Positions 8,585 through 17,910 of a stretch of 38,582 nt of DNA are shown one piece after another. The notes under the pieces are model-generated. The model did no database searches and had not been told where the DNA came from. It worked only from the letters and a program-made list of their open reading frames with translations. How positions within the stretch are numbered: position 1 is the first letter of the stretch; every line of letters starts with the position of its first letter. Source of the DNA: Dictyoglomota bacterium (GTDB lineage Bacteria > Dictyoglomota > Dictyoglomia > Dictyoglomales > Dictyoglomaceae); the NCBI GenBank assembly GCA_029776735.1, contig JAKOUL010000116.1, positions 1 to 38,582 of the forward strand. Reading direction: 5' to 3'. The position numbers and the translations under genes are program-made.

Positions 8585-11014
8585 ATGAAATTTGGTTATT
8601 TTGATAATGAGAGGAAAGAATATGTCATCACAAATCCTGCTACTCCTTCTGAATGGACTAATTATCTTGGTTCTTTGGAATATGGAGCTATTATTACTAA
8701 TAATGCTCAAGGGTATAGTTTTGTTAAGTCTGGTGCCAGTGGAAGGATTCTGAGAGGGAGATTTAATGTTCCTCCTACTACAGCTCCTGGAAGGTATATT
8801 TATTTAAGAGATATGGAATCAGGAGATTTTTGGTCGGCTTCTTGGCTTCCTGTAAAAAAGGATCTATCAAAATATGAATCTATATGCAGACATGGAATCT
8901 TATATACGATAATTTCTTCTAAATATAATGGTATTGAGACTGAGACGCTCTATTATGTACCTTTGGGAGAACTTTATGAGGTCTGGGCAATAAAGGTAAG
9001 GAATAAGAGTGGAAGAAAAAGAAAGATTGCTTTATTTAATTTTGCAGAGCTTACAAATGAACCCAGTGAGAATCAAGATCTTGTTAATATGCAATACACC
9101 CTATTTATAGGTCGTACTTATTACAAAGATAATCTTATTATACAGACTATCAATGAAAACTATTCTGAGATAGGGAAAAAGATTGAGCAAGAGCCTGGAA
9201 TTAGTGGAAGAAGATTTAATAGATTTTGTGGAGTAGTGGGTGCAGATGTGGTTTCTTATGATGGAGATAGAGATATTTTTATTGGAAATTATAGAGATTA
9301 CTCTAATCCTATAGCAGTAGAAAAAGGCACCTGTAGTAATACTCTTAATTATGGGAAGAATAGTTGTGCAGCAATGCAGGTTGTTATGGAACTTGAACCT
9401 GATGAGGAAAAAGAAGTTATTTATGTGCTTGGAGATGGAGCAGAGGCAACAGGAAGAAAGGTTATGGAGAGATATAAAGAAAAGGGAAGAGTGCAGAAGG
9501 AATGGGAAGACTTAAAGAGTTATTGGCATTCAAAAATAGAGAAGTTTAAAGTAGTCACTCCTGATGAATCTTTTAATACTATGGTAAATATATGGAACTC
9601 ATATCAATGTTTTATGACATTCTTCTGGTCTCGTGCAGCCTCTTTACTCTATGTGGGCTTGAGAGATGGCTATGGATTTAGAGATACAGTCCAGGATATT
9701 CCAGGTATTATGCACCTTGAGCCTGAAGAGGCTAAGAATAGATTGAAATTAATGTTTTCTGGACAGACCTCAGAAGGGGTAGCTTTGCCATTAGTATTTT
9801 TTGATCATCAAATAAAACCTAATCAAAATTTATCCTTAGATAACCCAGAGTATGTGAAAAGGACAGGTTATACAGAATATAGATGTGATGATCATTTATG
9901 GCTTTATATTACTACAAGGCAATATGTAAGAGAGACAGGAGATTTAGGATTTTTAGATGAGGTAATTCCTTATTCAGATAAAGGTGAAGATACAATTTAT
10001 GAGCATTTAAGAAGAGGTATTTTGTTTAGTTTAAGTAAATGTGGTAAGCATGGTCTTACATATGGTCTTGATGCTGATTGGAATGATACTTTAAGACTTG
10101 GGGAAGAAGGAGAGAGTATTTTTGCCTCCTTTCAGCTTTACTTAGCCCTTAAAATTTTTGAGGAGTTTGCTGAAAGAAAGGGTAAAACAGATGATAAAGC
10201 TTGGGCAGAGAATGAAGCAAAGAAATTGTATGAGAATATTCAGAAATATGCTTGGGAAGGAGATAGATTTGTAAGAGGATTTATAGGAGATGAAGTGATA
10301 GGATCTAAGACTAATAAAGAGGCAAGCTTCTGGCTTAATCCACAAGTATGGGCGATTTTGAGCGGAGCTGCTACTGAGGAACAAGCCAAGATAGTTATGG
10401 ATAATGTGGAAAAGATATTAAATACTGATTATGGAGCTATGATTATGCAGCCTCCTGTAAAGACTTGGGGGTTCCCAGTTTTTAGGATGATTCTTTTCTT
10501 ACCGGGTATGAAGGAAAATGCAGGTATATTCTGCCATCCACAGGGATGGTTGATACGTGCTAAGACTATTCTTGGAGATGGAGATGGTGCCTTTAAATAT
10601 TATCAAGAGGTAAACCCCGTAAATATGAATGATAAGGCAGAGATAAGAGAAGCAGAACCATATGTACACTGCCAATTTGTGGAAGGCAAAGATAGTCCTT
10701 TCCATGGGAGAGCTCATGTGCATTGGCTTACAGGTACAGCTGCCAGTGTGCAGGTAGCTGCAGTAGAGGGAATTCTTGGGTTGCAGCCAGATTATGATGG
10801 ATTAAGGATTGATCCATGTATACCTTCTTATTGGAAAAAGTTTTATATGGAAAGGATGTTCAGAGGTAAAAAATTAAAAATAAATGTGGAGAATCCTAAT
10901 GGAGTGCAGAAGGGAGTTAAATATATAAACATAAATGGAAAGGAACTTTCTGGTAATTTTATTCCTGTTTCTGAAATGAAAGAAGAAAATAATATAATAG
11001 TAGTTATGGGATAA
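8585..11014 (+). CDS. GH94 family beta-glycoside phosphorylase (specificity unknown)
   Basis: A cytoplasmic inverting phosphorylase of GH94 (809 residues, usual length) that should split a beta-linked disaccharide with phosphate to give alpha-sugar-1-phosphate and a sugar. I start it at ATG 8585, seven bases after AAGGGGG; a TTG at 8579 is in frame but too near the ribosome site. The N-terminal beta-sandwich begins MKFGYFDNERKEYVI; the (alpha/alpha)6 barrel holds DADWNDTLRLG (D496, D498, D501), the region of the catalytic acid in the family, and HGRAHVHWLTGTA near the end. It differs from the next gene at this loop: the cellobiose-type CLNLNCFS is missing. It may therefore act on another linkage or sugar, such as N,N'-diacetylchitobiose, a longer cellodextrin or laminaribiose. 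No signal peptide. The paralogue follows after 15 bases. Confidence 0.85.
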   Translation: MKFGYFDNERKEYVITNPATPSEWTNYLGSLEYGAIITNNAQGYSFVKSGASGRILRGRFNVPPTTAPGRYIYLRDMESGDFWSASWLPVKKDLSKYESICRHGILYTIISSKYNGIETETLYYVPLGELYEVWAIKVRNKSGRKRKIALFNFAELTNEPSENQDLVNMQYTLFIGRTYYKDNLIIQTINENYSEIGKKIEQEPGISGRRFNRFCGVVGADVVSYDGDRDIFIGNYRDYSNPIAVEKGTCSNTLNYGKNSCAAMQVVMELEPDEEKEVIYVLGDGAEATGRKVMERYKEKGRVQKEWEDLKSYWHSKIEKFKVVTPDESFNTMVNIWNSYQCFMTFFWSRAASLLYVGLRDGYGFRDTVQDIPGIMHLEPEEAKNRLKLMFSGQTSEGVALPLVFFDHQIKPNQNLSLDNPEYVKRTGYTEYRCDDHLWLYITTRQYVRETGDLGFLDEVIPYSDKGEDTIYEHLRRGILFSLSKCGKHGLTYGLDADWNDTLRLGEEGESIFASFQLYLALKIFEEFAERKGKTDDKAWAENEAKKLYENIQKYAWEGDRFVRGFIGDEVIGSKTNKEASFWLNPQVWAILSGAATEEQAKIVMDNVEKILNTDYGAMIMQPPVKTWGFPVFRMILFLPGMKENAGIFCHPQGWLIRAKTILGDGDGAFKYYQEVNPVNMNDKAEIREAEPYVHCQFVEGKDSPFHGRAHVHWLTGTAASVQVAAVEGILGLQPDYDGLRIDPCIPSYWKKFYMERMFRGKKLKINVENPNGVQKGVKYININGKELSGNFIPVSEMKEENNIIVVMG

Positions 11015-11029
11015 GAGGGAGGTAAAATA

Positions 11030-13465
11030 ATGAAGTTTGGACATTTTGATGATAAAAATAGAGAATATGTGATTACAACTCCTCAGACCCCCTTCCCTTG
11101 GATAAATTACTTAGGTGTAGAAGACTTTTTCTCTATCATCTCTAATACTGCAGGAGGCTACTCTTTTTATAAAGATGCAAGACTAAGAAGAATAACAAGA
11201 TTTAGATATAACAATGTACCCCTTGATAATGGGGGAAGATATTTCTACATATGGGAAAATGGAGAATTCTGGTCTCCTTCTTGGAAGCCAGTAAAGAAAG
11301 ATCTTTCTCGTTATGAATGCCGTCATGGACTTTCTTATACAAAGATCTTAGGAGAAAGAAATGATATCTCAGTGGAGACTTTATTCTTTGTCCCATTAAA
11401 ATTTAATGGAGAGATTCATAAGGTAACTATAAAAAATAACTCTAATAGAAAAAGAAATATAAAACTTTTCTCTTTTATAGAATGGTGTTTATGGAATGCT
11501 TGGGATGATCAAACAAATTTTCAGAGGAATTTTTCTACGGGAGAAGTAGAAATTGCTGGATCAGTAATTTATCATAAGACTGAATATAGAGAGAGAAGAA
11601 ATCATTATGCTTTTTATTCTGTAAATGTTCCAATACAAGGATTTGATACTGATAGAGATGCTTTTATTGGTATGTATAATGGTTTTGAATCTCCAAGAGC
11701 AGTGGTTGAAGGGAAAGCTTTTAACTCAATTGCAGATGGTTGGGCGCCTGTTGCATCTCATTATTTAGAGGTTTCTTTGGAACCAAATGAAAGTAAAGAT
11801 TTTATTTTTGTACTTGGATATGTGGAAAATCCAGAAGAGGAAAAATGGGAGAAACCTGGAGTAATAAATAAAAAGAGAGCATTAGAAATGGTAGAAAGAT
11901 TTAAGACATCTCAAAATGTAGATAAAGCTTTTAATGAGCTAAAAAGTTATTGGGATGATATTCTTTTAAGATATCAAGTGAATCATAATGATGAGATTCT
12001 CTCAAGAATGGTAAATATCTGGAATCAATATCAATGCATGATCACGTTTAATGTGGCAAGAAGTGCCTCTTACTTTGAATCAGGAATAAGCAGGGGTATT
12101 GGATTTAGAGATTCTAATCAGGATATTCTTGGTTCAGTACATATGATTCCAGAAAGAGTAAAGGAAAGAATCCTTGAACTTGCTTCTACCATGTTTGAAG
12201 ATGGTAGTGCTTATCATCAGTATCAGCCTTTAACTAAAAGGGGAAATAACGATATTGGTGGTGGATTTAATGATGATCCTCTGTGGATAATTCTTTCTAC
12301 AGGGGCATATATAAAAGAGACTGGCGATTGGTCTATCCTAAAAGAGGTTATACCTTACAACAATGATGAATCTAAGAAGGGTACATTATTTGAGCATTTA
12401 GTAAGGGCATACCATTATGTATTAGATAGGTTAGGACCTCATGGTCTTCCTTTAATAGGTAGGGCAGATTGGAATGACTGTCTTAATCTGAATTGTTTCT
12501 CAAAGGTGCCTGATGAGTCTTTCCAAACTACAGGAAATGTAGAAGGTGGTAAAGCTGAGTCTGTATTTATTGCAGGTTTATTTGTCTATGCAACGCCTGA
12601 TTATGTAAAGATATGTGAAAAGATAGGAAAGCATGAAGAAGTAAATTTAGCAAAAAAAGCCAGTGAAGATATGGTAAAAGCTATACTAAATTATGGCTGG
12701 GATGGAGAATGGTTTTTAAGAGCATATGACTATTTTGGAAATAAGGTAGGAAGTAAGGAATGTGAAGAAGGTAAGATATTTATAGAATCTCAAGGTATAT
12801 GTACTATGGCAGGAATTGGAGTAGATGATGGGAAGGCAAAATCTGCTTTAGACGCTTGTATAAAGTATCTGGATACAAAATATGGTATGGTACTACAACA
12901 GCCTGCTTATTCCAGATATCATATAGAACTTGGGGAGATATCTTCATATCCGCCAGGATACAAGGAGAATGCTGGAGTTTTCTGCCATAACAACCCTTGG
13001 GTGGGGATAGGAGAAACTGTAATAGGAAGAGGTAATAGAGCTTTTGAGGTTTATAGGAAAATAACTCCTGCATATTTTGAAGAAGAGAGTGAAATTCATA
13101 AGGTAGAGCCGTATACTTACTGTCAGATGGTAGCAGGAAAAGATGCTAAAAGACATGGGGAAGGTAAAAATTCTTGGCTTACAGGTACTGCCTCTTGGGC
13201 TTTTACACTAATTTCTCAGTTTATTTTGGGAATAAAGCCTGACTATGATGGATTAAAGGTAGATCCTTGTATTCCTAAAGAATGGGATGGTTTTACAGTA
13301 GTAAGAAACTTTAGAGGGGCTACTTATAAGATAGAAGTGAAAAATCCTAATCATGTTTCAAAGGGAGTTAAGAGAATAAGTGTAGATGGCAAGGAAGTTT
13401 CTAATAGGGTACTTCCTATTTTTGAAGATGGGAAAGTTCATGATGTAGTGGTGGAGATGGGGTGA
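11030..13465 (+). CDS. Cellobiose phosphorylase, GH94
   Basis: An 811-residue GH94 enzyme expected to convert cellobiose plus phosphate to alpha-glucose-1-phosphate plus glucose in the cytoplasm. The loop [15 protein letters not shown] (D480, D483) matches cellobiose phosphorylases closely; one of these aspartates should be the general acid. [26 protein letters not shown] and SWLTGTASW are further family marks. ATG 11030 follows GAGGGAGGTAAAATA. It shares its N-terminal pattern ([15 protein letters not shown]) with the preceding protein, so the pair looks like an old tandem duplication with later divergence. It ends 20 bases before the convergent cellobiose 2-epimerase gene. The product is used for glycolysis via phosphoglucomutase, saving one ATP per disaccharide. 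Function is quite sure, kinetics aside. Confidence 0.92.
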   Translation: MKFGHFDDKNREYVITTPQTPFPWINYLGVEDFFSIISNTAGGYSFYKDARLRRITRFRYNNVPLDNGGRYFYIWENGEFWSPSWKPVKKDLSRYECRHGLSYTKILGERNDISVETLFFVPLKFNGEIHKVTIKNNSNRKRNIKLFSFIEWCLWNAWDDQTNFQRNFSTGEVEIAGSVIYHKTEYRERRNHYAFYSVNVPIQGFDTDRDAFIGMYNGFESPRAVVEGKAFNSIADGWAPVASHYLEVSLEPNESKDFIFVLGYVENPEEEKWEKPGVINKKRALEMVERFKTSQNVDKAFNELKSYWDDILLRYQVNHNDEILSRMVNIWNQYQCMITFNVARSASYFESGISRGIGFRDSNQDILGSVHMIPERVKERILELASTMFEDGSAYHQYQPLTKRGNNDIGGGFNDDPLWIILSTGAYIKETGDWSILKEVIPYNNDESKKGTLFEHLVRAYHYVLDRLGPHGLPLIGRADWNDCLNLNCFSKVPDESFQTTGNVEGGKAESVFIAGLFVYATPDYVKICEKIGKHEEVNLAKKASEDMVKAILNYGWDGEWFLRAYDYFGNKVGSKECEEGKIFIESQGICTMAGIGVDDGKAKSALDACIKYLDTKYGMVLQQPAYSRYHIELGEISSYPPGYKENAGVFCHNNPWVGIGETVIGRGNRAFEVYRKITPAYFEEESEIHKVEPYTYCQMVAGKDAKRHGEGKNSWLTGTASWAFTLISQFILGIKPDYDGLKVDPCIPKEWDGFTVVRNFRGATYKIEVKNPNHVSKGVKRISVDGKEVSNRVLPIFEDGKVHDVVVEMG

Positions 13466-13468
13466 GGG

Positions 13469-13485
13469 GGGATTAGCTTAATCCC
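13469..13485. terminator. Short hairpin between convergent genes
   Basis: GGGATTA (13469-13475) and TAATCCC (13479-13485) form a 7-bp stem with a three-base loop in the gap between the phosphorylase and epimerase stops. Only a weak T run follows on either side, so bidirectional termination is plausible but not strong. Confidence 0.4.
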
Positions 13486-14649
13486 TTATAATCTTTTAAT
13501 TGTTTCAATGCACATCCTTCCATTATGATATGGGCATTTCCATGGTTCTACTATAGGTGCTGGGATTGGTATATAATTTTCATCAAGTTTTGAGAACCAT
13601 TCTCCTTCAGATCTTTTATCTATGAGATAGTTCTTTATAAACTCCCATTCTTCTGTTACTACCTTTGAGAAAATAGGATCTTTTGATTTTTCATAAGCAT
13701 TAAGAAAACCAAGGAATGCTTCTGCTTGTACCCACCATATTCTGGTTTTGTCCAAACGACCTCTAACTTTCTCATTTAATAGACTGCCATTTTCAAATGC
13801 CTCTTGGATTACTACTTTTGCAATTTCTAAATTTGTTTTTGCCATCTCGTCTTTCAGCTCTTTATCATCTATATATTTCAAGGCTTCATCAAGAAGCCAG
13901 CTTGCTTCTATATCATGCCCATAAGATATGGCATCAATTATGGAATTTAACTCTTTGTCAAAAAATACACCCATATGTTTAGTTTTTGAATTTAGTATTT
14001 TATCTTTAAATAATCTTACTAACCACTCTAAATTCTTTTTTAAGCCATCATCTTGCCATGCTGTATATAGATTTGTATATGCTTCTAAAATATGGAGTAA
14101 AGAATTCATACTCTTTTCACATACTATGCCGTATTCACTTATGGTTCTATTATCTTTCGGATTCCATGCTTCATCAAATTCTTCCTTATAGGCATACCTA
14201 TCTTTACATCTTTCTTCTAAAATCTTGTAAATCTCTAAAGCTAAGTTTAAGCTATCTTTTTTGTTTGTAGCCTTATAATACTCAGATAGTGCATATATGC
14301 CAAAGGCTTGACAATATACATGTTTCCTTTTTTCTATAGGGTTTCCTTTATAATCTACCATCCAATAAATACCCTTATTTTTGTAATCCCAAAGTTTTTC
14401 AGAGAGGAATTTATAAGCATGGTCAGCATATATAAGAAGTTCTTCGTCTTTTAAAAGGTTGTAAGAGGCTGAAAAGAACCATAATATCCTTGAAGTTAAT
14501 ACTCCTCCTTTTGGAGCATAGGAATCTTTCTTTAGATCAAAATCTACATAGCCTATAAATCCACCATTTTCTTTATCTATAAGCTTCTCCCAAAAAGGAA
14601 TGATTTTATTGGTTAAGTGTTCAGATACTTCTTTTTTGAGTTCTTCCAT
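13486..14649 (-). CDS. Cellobiose 2-epimerase (AGE superfamily)
   Basis: A 387-residue (alpha/alpha)6-barrel enzyme that epimerises the reducing-end glucose of beta-1,4 disaccharides, turning cellobiose into 4-O-beta-glucosyl-mannose. Seen marks: YGHDIEASWLL with H245 and E248, IWWVQAEA, and WKCPYHNGRMCIE with H375; these match in spacing the two histidines and the glutamate of characterised cellobiose 2-epimerases. Start is ATG 14649, with AAAGGAGAAT eight bases upstream; a longer open frame to 14742 would run through the promoter and is rejected. It sits end to end with the cellobiose phosphorylase gene, which makes a cellobiose substrate very likely. In known mannan pathways this enzyme pairs with a GH130 phosphorylase, which is not in this window. 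Confidence 0.92.
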   Translation of the reverse strand: MEELKKEVSEHLTNKIIPFWEKLIDKENGGFIGYVDFDLKKDSYAPKGGVLTSRILWFFSASYNLLKDEELLIYADHAYKFLSEKLWDYKNKGIYWMVDYKGNPIEKRKHVYCQAFGIYALSEYYKATNKKDSLNLALEIYKILEERCKDRYAYKEEFDEAWNPKDNRTISEYGIVCEKSMNSLLHILEAYTNLYTAWQDDGLKKNLEWLVRLFKDKILNSKTKHMGVFFDKELNSIIDAISYGHDIEASWLLDEALKYIDDKELKDEMAKTNLEIAKVVIQEAFENGSLLNEKVRGRLDKTRIWWVQAEAFLGFLNAYEKSKDPIFSKVVTEEWEFIKNYLIDKRSEGEWFSKLDENYIPIPAPIVEPWKCPYHNGRMCIETIKRL

Positions 14650-14685
14650 GATTTTTATTCTCCTTTTCTTTATGATTTTGTAGCT

Positions 14686-14715
14686 ATTATATACCTTGTG
14701 AATTCTATGTTTCAA
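14686..14715 (-). promoter_or_regulatory. Promoter of the epimerase gene
   Basis: Read on the minus strand: TTGAAA (14715-14710), 18 bases, TATAAT (14691-14686). It starts transcription about 35 bases before ATG 14649. It overlaps the promoter of the divergent gene base for base over most of its length. Confidence 0.75.
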
Positions 14716-14724
14716 TATTATAAT
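14696..14724 (+). promoter_or_regulatory. Promoter of the divergent 14760 gene
   Basis: TTGTGA (14696-14701), 17 bases, TATAAT (14719-14724). The in-frame TTG at 14724 lies at the edge of the -10 box, which confirms that translation begins downstream at ATG 14760. Confidence 0.75.
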
Positions 14725-14759
14725 TGAGAAAGAAGCTAACAAAAGAAAGGAGATTGCTT

Positions 14760-16400
14760 ATGCCTTATAAAAATTTTAAATTAGCTATCTATTGTACTGC
14801 TGTTTTTTTAAACCGTACTAATTTGGAAGAGTTAGAAGAAAATTTAAAGTTCTTTCAAAAACATCTCCATGTAGATAAGGTATATTTGGAAACCCATAGA
14901 GGCAGTGATGATGTCCAAAGAGATAAAATGCTTCAGATTAAAAAATTTTTTGAAGATAAAGGAATAAAAACTTCAGGTGGAATAACTACCACTATTCATC
15001 TTGATGATCCTATTCATAACATGCGTATATATGATACCTTTTGTTATTCTGATGACAATTTAAAAAATAGGCTGAAAGAGATAGTGGAATATACGGCATC
15101 TATATTTGATGAGATAATTCTTGATGACTTCTATTTTACCAGTTGTTCTTGTCCTTTATGTATTGAGAAAAAGGGAGATCTTTCCTGGAAAGATTATAGA
15201 CTGAAGCTTATGACTGAGGTCTCTCAAGAATATGTGGTGAAGCCTGCGAAGAAGGTAAATCCAAAGGTAAATATGATAATTAAGTATCCCAATTGGTTTG
15301 AATCTTATCATGAGAATGGATATAATCCAGAAACCCAAAGAAATATCTTTGATGAAGTTTATACAGGTACTGAGACCAGAGATCCTGGATATACTCAGCA
15401 ACATCTCCCAAAATATTTGAGCTATTATCTTATGAGATGGTTTGAAAATGTCAAACCTGGCAAAAATAAAGGGGGATGGTTTGATTCTTTTGAATGTATT
15501 CATAATATAGGTCACTATTTGGAGCAAGCATATTTAACGTTATTTGCCAAAGCAAGAGAGATCACACTTTTTGATTTTGGATCCTTAAGAAATTCTGTAT
15601 TTATTCCACCTCTTGGATTTGAACTGGAGAGAATTGATAATCTTTTAGACCAGTTAGGGAATCCTGTGGGAGTTAGTGTATATCATCCTTTTCATTCCTC
15701 TGGTGAGGATCATCTTCCAGAATATTTAGGAATGGTTGGAATTCCATTTGAGCCTACACCTTACTTTCCTGATAATGCTAAAATGGTGTTTTTAGCAGAA
15801 AATGCATCAGAGGATAAAGATATTATTGAAAAGGTTAAGGAATATTTATTAAAAGGTGGAAATGTTATATTAACTTCTGGTTTTTTAAAGGCTTTGACAG
15901 GAAAAGGGGTAGAAGAGCTTACTTCTGCAAAATACACTGATAAAAAAGCTCTTATAGATTTCTTTGCTGTGGATACTAATATGAGGGGTTTATCTCAATA
16001 TGTATACTCAAGAGAGAAAATTCTCTTTCCGGTGATAGACTATCATACAAACTCTTCTTGGCCTTTGATTTTAGGTATTAGTGGAGAAAATAATTTCCCA
16101 TTGCTTATTCAAGATTTCTATGGACGTGGGAGGGTTTATATTTTAACTGTTCCAGATAACTATTCAGATATTTATTATTTACCTTTGGAAGTTTTAAATC
16201 AAATTAGAAAGGTATTTATGAGCGAATTTGATGTGTATTTAGAAGGGAAAGAGAATATTACTCTATTTATGTATGATAATGATGCCTATATATTGGAGTC
16301 ATTTCTTCCCTATAGAACTGAAGTAACACTACATACCAAGGGAAAGGATATAAAAGTGAGATTGGAGCCTACTACTTTAAAATTAGTTGAAGCTAAATGA
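14760..16400 (+). CDS. Uncharacterised TIM-barrel-like protein with GATase-like C-terminal domain
   Basis: A 546-residue cytoplasmic protein that I do not recognise by name. ATG 14760 follows AAAGGAG by seven bases. Residues 1-330 alternate strands and helices as in a (beta/alpha)8 barrel: LAIYCTAVFL, VDKVYLETHRG, then EIILDDFYF with D122 and D123, followed by C129-x-C131-x-x-C134, then VNMIIKYPNW, TGTETRDP and GGWFDSFECIHN. Residues about 350-450 (KMVFLAENASED, VKEYLLKGGNVILTSGFL) resemble the Rossmann-like amidotransferase-fold domain found behind the barrel in some beta-galactosidases. A small beta domain ends it. The architecture and the neighbours (epimerase, phosphorylases) suggest a glycoside-active enzyme, but that is inference; the catalytic residues are not identified. 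Its stop overlaps the next gene by four bases. Confidence 0.6.
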   Translation: MPYKNFKLAIYCTAVFLNRTNLEELEENLKFFQKHLHVDKVYLETHRGSDDVQRDKMLQIKKFFEDKGIKTSGGITTTIHLDDPIHNMRIYDTFCYSDDNLKNRLKEIVEYTASIFDEIILDDFYFTSCSCPLCIEKKGDLSWKDYRLKLMTEVSQEYVVKPAKKVNPKVNMIIKYPNWFESYHENGYNPETQRNIFDEVYTGTETRDPGYTQQHLPKYLSYYLMRWFENVKPGKNKGGWFDSFECIHNIGHYLEQAYLTLFAKAREITLFDFGSLRNSVFIPPLGFELERIDNLLDQLGNPVGVSVYHPFHSSGEDHLPEYLGMVGIPFEPTPYFPDNAKMVFLAENASEDKDIIEKVKEYLLKGGNVILTSGFLKALTGKGVEELTSAKYTDKKALIDFFAVDTNMRGLSQYVYSREKILFPVIDYHTNSSWPLILGISGENNFPLLIQDFYGRGRVYILTVPDNYSDIYYLPLEVLNQIRKVFMSEFDVYLEGKENITLFMYDNDAYILESFLPYRTEVTLHTKGKDIKVRLEPTTLKLVEAK

Positions 16401-16810
16401 AGGGTATATATGTATTAGTAATAAAGGTGAAAAAGAATATTAAGAAATATGTAGGTAGATTAGGAGAAGTCCCTCTTAAAAAAGGTTTATATCTTTATGT
16501 GGGTTCTGCTCAGGGAGGCTTAGAGAAAAGAATTTTTAGGCATTTATCAAAAAATAAGAGAAAGTTTTGGCATATAGATTATCTCTTAGAAGATGATAAT
16601 GTAGAAATTGTTGAGATTTACTATAAAGAGCTGAGTAAAGAGTGGGAATGTAAGACTGCTTCTTTGATTTCAGGAGAACCTATTCTGGGATTTGGATCTT
16701 CTGATTGTACTTGTAAGTCTCATCTTTTTAGGGTAGAAAAATATGAGATTGAAAAATTGGAGAATCTTTCCTTTAAGAAATACTTAAGAGGGACAAAATG
16801 GGGATCTTAA
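16397..16810 (+). CDS. DUF123 / Uri-type GIY-YIG family endonuclease-like protein
   Basis: A 137-residue protein of the DUF123 family, a GIY-YIG relative. Marks: GIYVLVIKV at the start, GLYLYVGSAQGGLEKRI (the YVG half and the arginine), FWHIDYLL, a glutamate in WECKTA, and the family-typical SSDCTCKSHLF cysteine motif. Archaeal relatives occur alone or fused to endonuclease III, which hints at a nucleic-acid role, but the biological function is not settled. ATG 16397 overlaps the previous stop (ATGA); the following transporter gene starts 13 bases before this one ends. So it is tightly coupled in a three-gene unit with otherwise unrelated products. Confidence 0.82.
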   Translation: MKGIYVLVIKVKKNIKKYVGRLGEVPLKKGLYLYVGSAQGGLEKRIFRHLSKNKRKFWHIDYLLEDDNVEIVEIYYKELSKEWECKTASLISGEPILGFGSSDCTCKSHLFRVEKYEIEKLENLSFKKYLRGTKWGS

Positions 16811-17424
16811 ACTTGTTTATCACAAGTTTTTTAATTGGTTTTTCTGGTGCTTCGGCTCCAGGTCCTATGATGACGATGGTACTTACTCAGAGCAGTATAG
16901 GTGGCTGGAAGGATTCTATTAAAATTGTATCAGGACATGCTATCTTAGAAGGTGTTTTTGTAGTTTTACTTGTTTTTGGATTTCAATCAGTGTTAGATAA
17001 TCCTGTATTTATTAAGGTATTTTCTTTTTTTGGAAGTCTTTTTTTACTATATATGGGGATTAATTTATTTGTTTTGGTTTTTAAGAAAGAGGTTGAAATT
17101 AAAAATTCAGACCCTATAAAAGTTCCTCTCCCTATTGCAGGTATACTTGTTTCATTAGCAAATCCTTATTGGCTTCTTTGGTGGTTAACTGTTGGAGTTA
17201 ATCTTCTTGCTCAGGCAAAAAATTTTTTGGTGATTGGAGTTTTGAGCTTCTATGTGGGACATATACTTTCAGATTTTGTTTGGTATCTATTTGTTGGATT
17301 TATAGGACAAGGGCTTGCCTTTCCTTTTTGGAAAAGGGTTTATAGAATCATTCTTTTTGCTGCTTCTTTATTTTTAATTTTCTTTGGATTTTACTTTTTA
17401 AGATATGTTTTTACTGCCTCTTGA
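16798..17424 (+). CDS. LysE/RhtB family exporter
   Basis: A 208-residue inner-membrane protein with about six membrane segments. ASAPGPMMTMVLTQS near the N terminus is the conserved PGP motif of the LysE/RhtB amino-acid exporter family, and LANPYWLLWW matches the NP-containing helix in the second half. It probably exports an amino acid or similar small solute; the substrate is unknown. It overlaps the DUF123 gene by 13 bases and ends 11 bases before the convergent membrane-protein gene. Confidence 0.85.
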   Translation: MGILNLFITSFLIGFSGASAPGPMMTMVLTQSSIGGWKDSIKIVSGHAILEGVFVVLLVFGFQSVLDNPVFIKVFSFFGSLFLLYMGINLFVLVFKKEVEIKNSDPIKVPLPIAGILVSLANPYWLLWWLTVGVNLLAQAKNFLVIGVLSFYVGHILSDFVWYLFVGFIGQGLAFPFWKRVYRIILFAASLFLIFFGFYFLRYVFTAS

Positions 17425-17435
17425 AATAGTGTCAA

Positions 17436-17897
17436 CTATCTTATAGCTTTTACTAAATAGAATATTCCTAAAGCTATTAGTATAACTGGTATTATAATCT
17501 TTAAAAAGGCAGGGCTTGCTTGAAGTAGTCCTATAAGGAGACTGAGTGCTATCAGAGATATCCCAGGATAAATAGACCAATATTTTTCTGCTGAATCTTG
17601 TTCTTTTTTAGAATAGTGGATAAAGAATATTAAAATAAATCCTATTCCAACAAAGAATAAACTATAGATGGGATTTAGATTGCTGTAAATGTCTTTTACT
17701 AAATTGAATGCAGATATACTTAAAAGTATGCATCCTGGGATAAGAAATCCTAAAATTTTTCCAAATCTATAATATGCCACGATAAAACCAATACTAATCA
17801 AAAGTAATGCAAAATCCCATGAGATAAGATTAAAGTTCAATAGAAAAAGGAAAGCTCCAATAACAATAAGTAGAATCCCTAAGTTTCTTCTTTCCAT
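17436..17897 (-). CDS. Small multi-pass membrane protein (LiaF-type N-terminal helices)
   Basis: A 153-residue, strongly hydrophobic protein with paired helices of the form GILLIVIGAFLFLLNFNLIS and IIPVILIALGIFYLV, the pattern seen in the membrane part of LiaF-like proteins. There is no soluble domain. ATG 17897 follows AAAGGAGA. It lies 13 bases downstream of the CapA-like gene stop on the same strand, so the two are probably co-transcribed. Function unknown. Confidence 0.65.
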   Translation of the reverse strand: MERRNLGILLIVIGAFLFLLNFNLISWDFALLLISIGFIVAYYRFGKILGFLIPGCILLSISAFNLVKDIYSNLNPIYSLFFVGIGFILIFFIHYSKKEQDSAEKYWSIYPGISLIALSLLIGLLQASPAFLKIIIPVILIALGIFYLVKAIR

Positions 17898-17910
17898 TTT
17901 AAAATCTCCT

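Noticed and set aside
14650..14742. N-terminal extension of the cellobiose 2-epimerase
   Set aside because: It covers both promoter boxes and lacks a ribosome site, while ATG 14649 has AAAGGAG at good spacing.
14724..14759. TTG start for the barrel protein
   Set aside because: The codon is at the edge of the -10 box, upstream of the likely transcript start.
17425..17450. Terminator between the LysE and membrane-protein genes
   Set aside because: ATAGT...ACTAT is only a 5-bp AT-rich stem without T tract.
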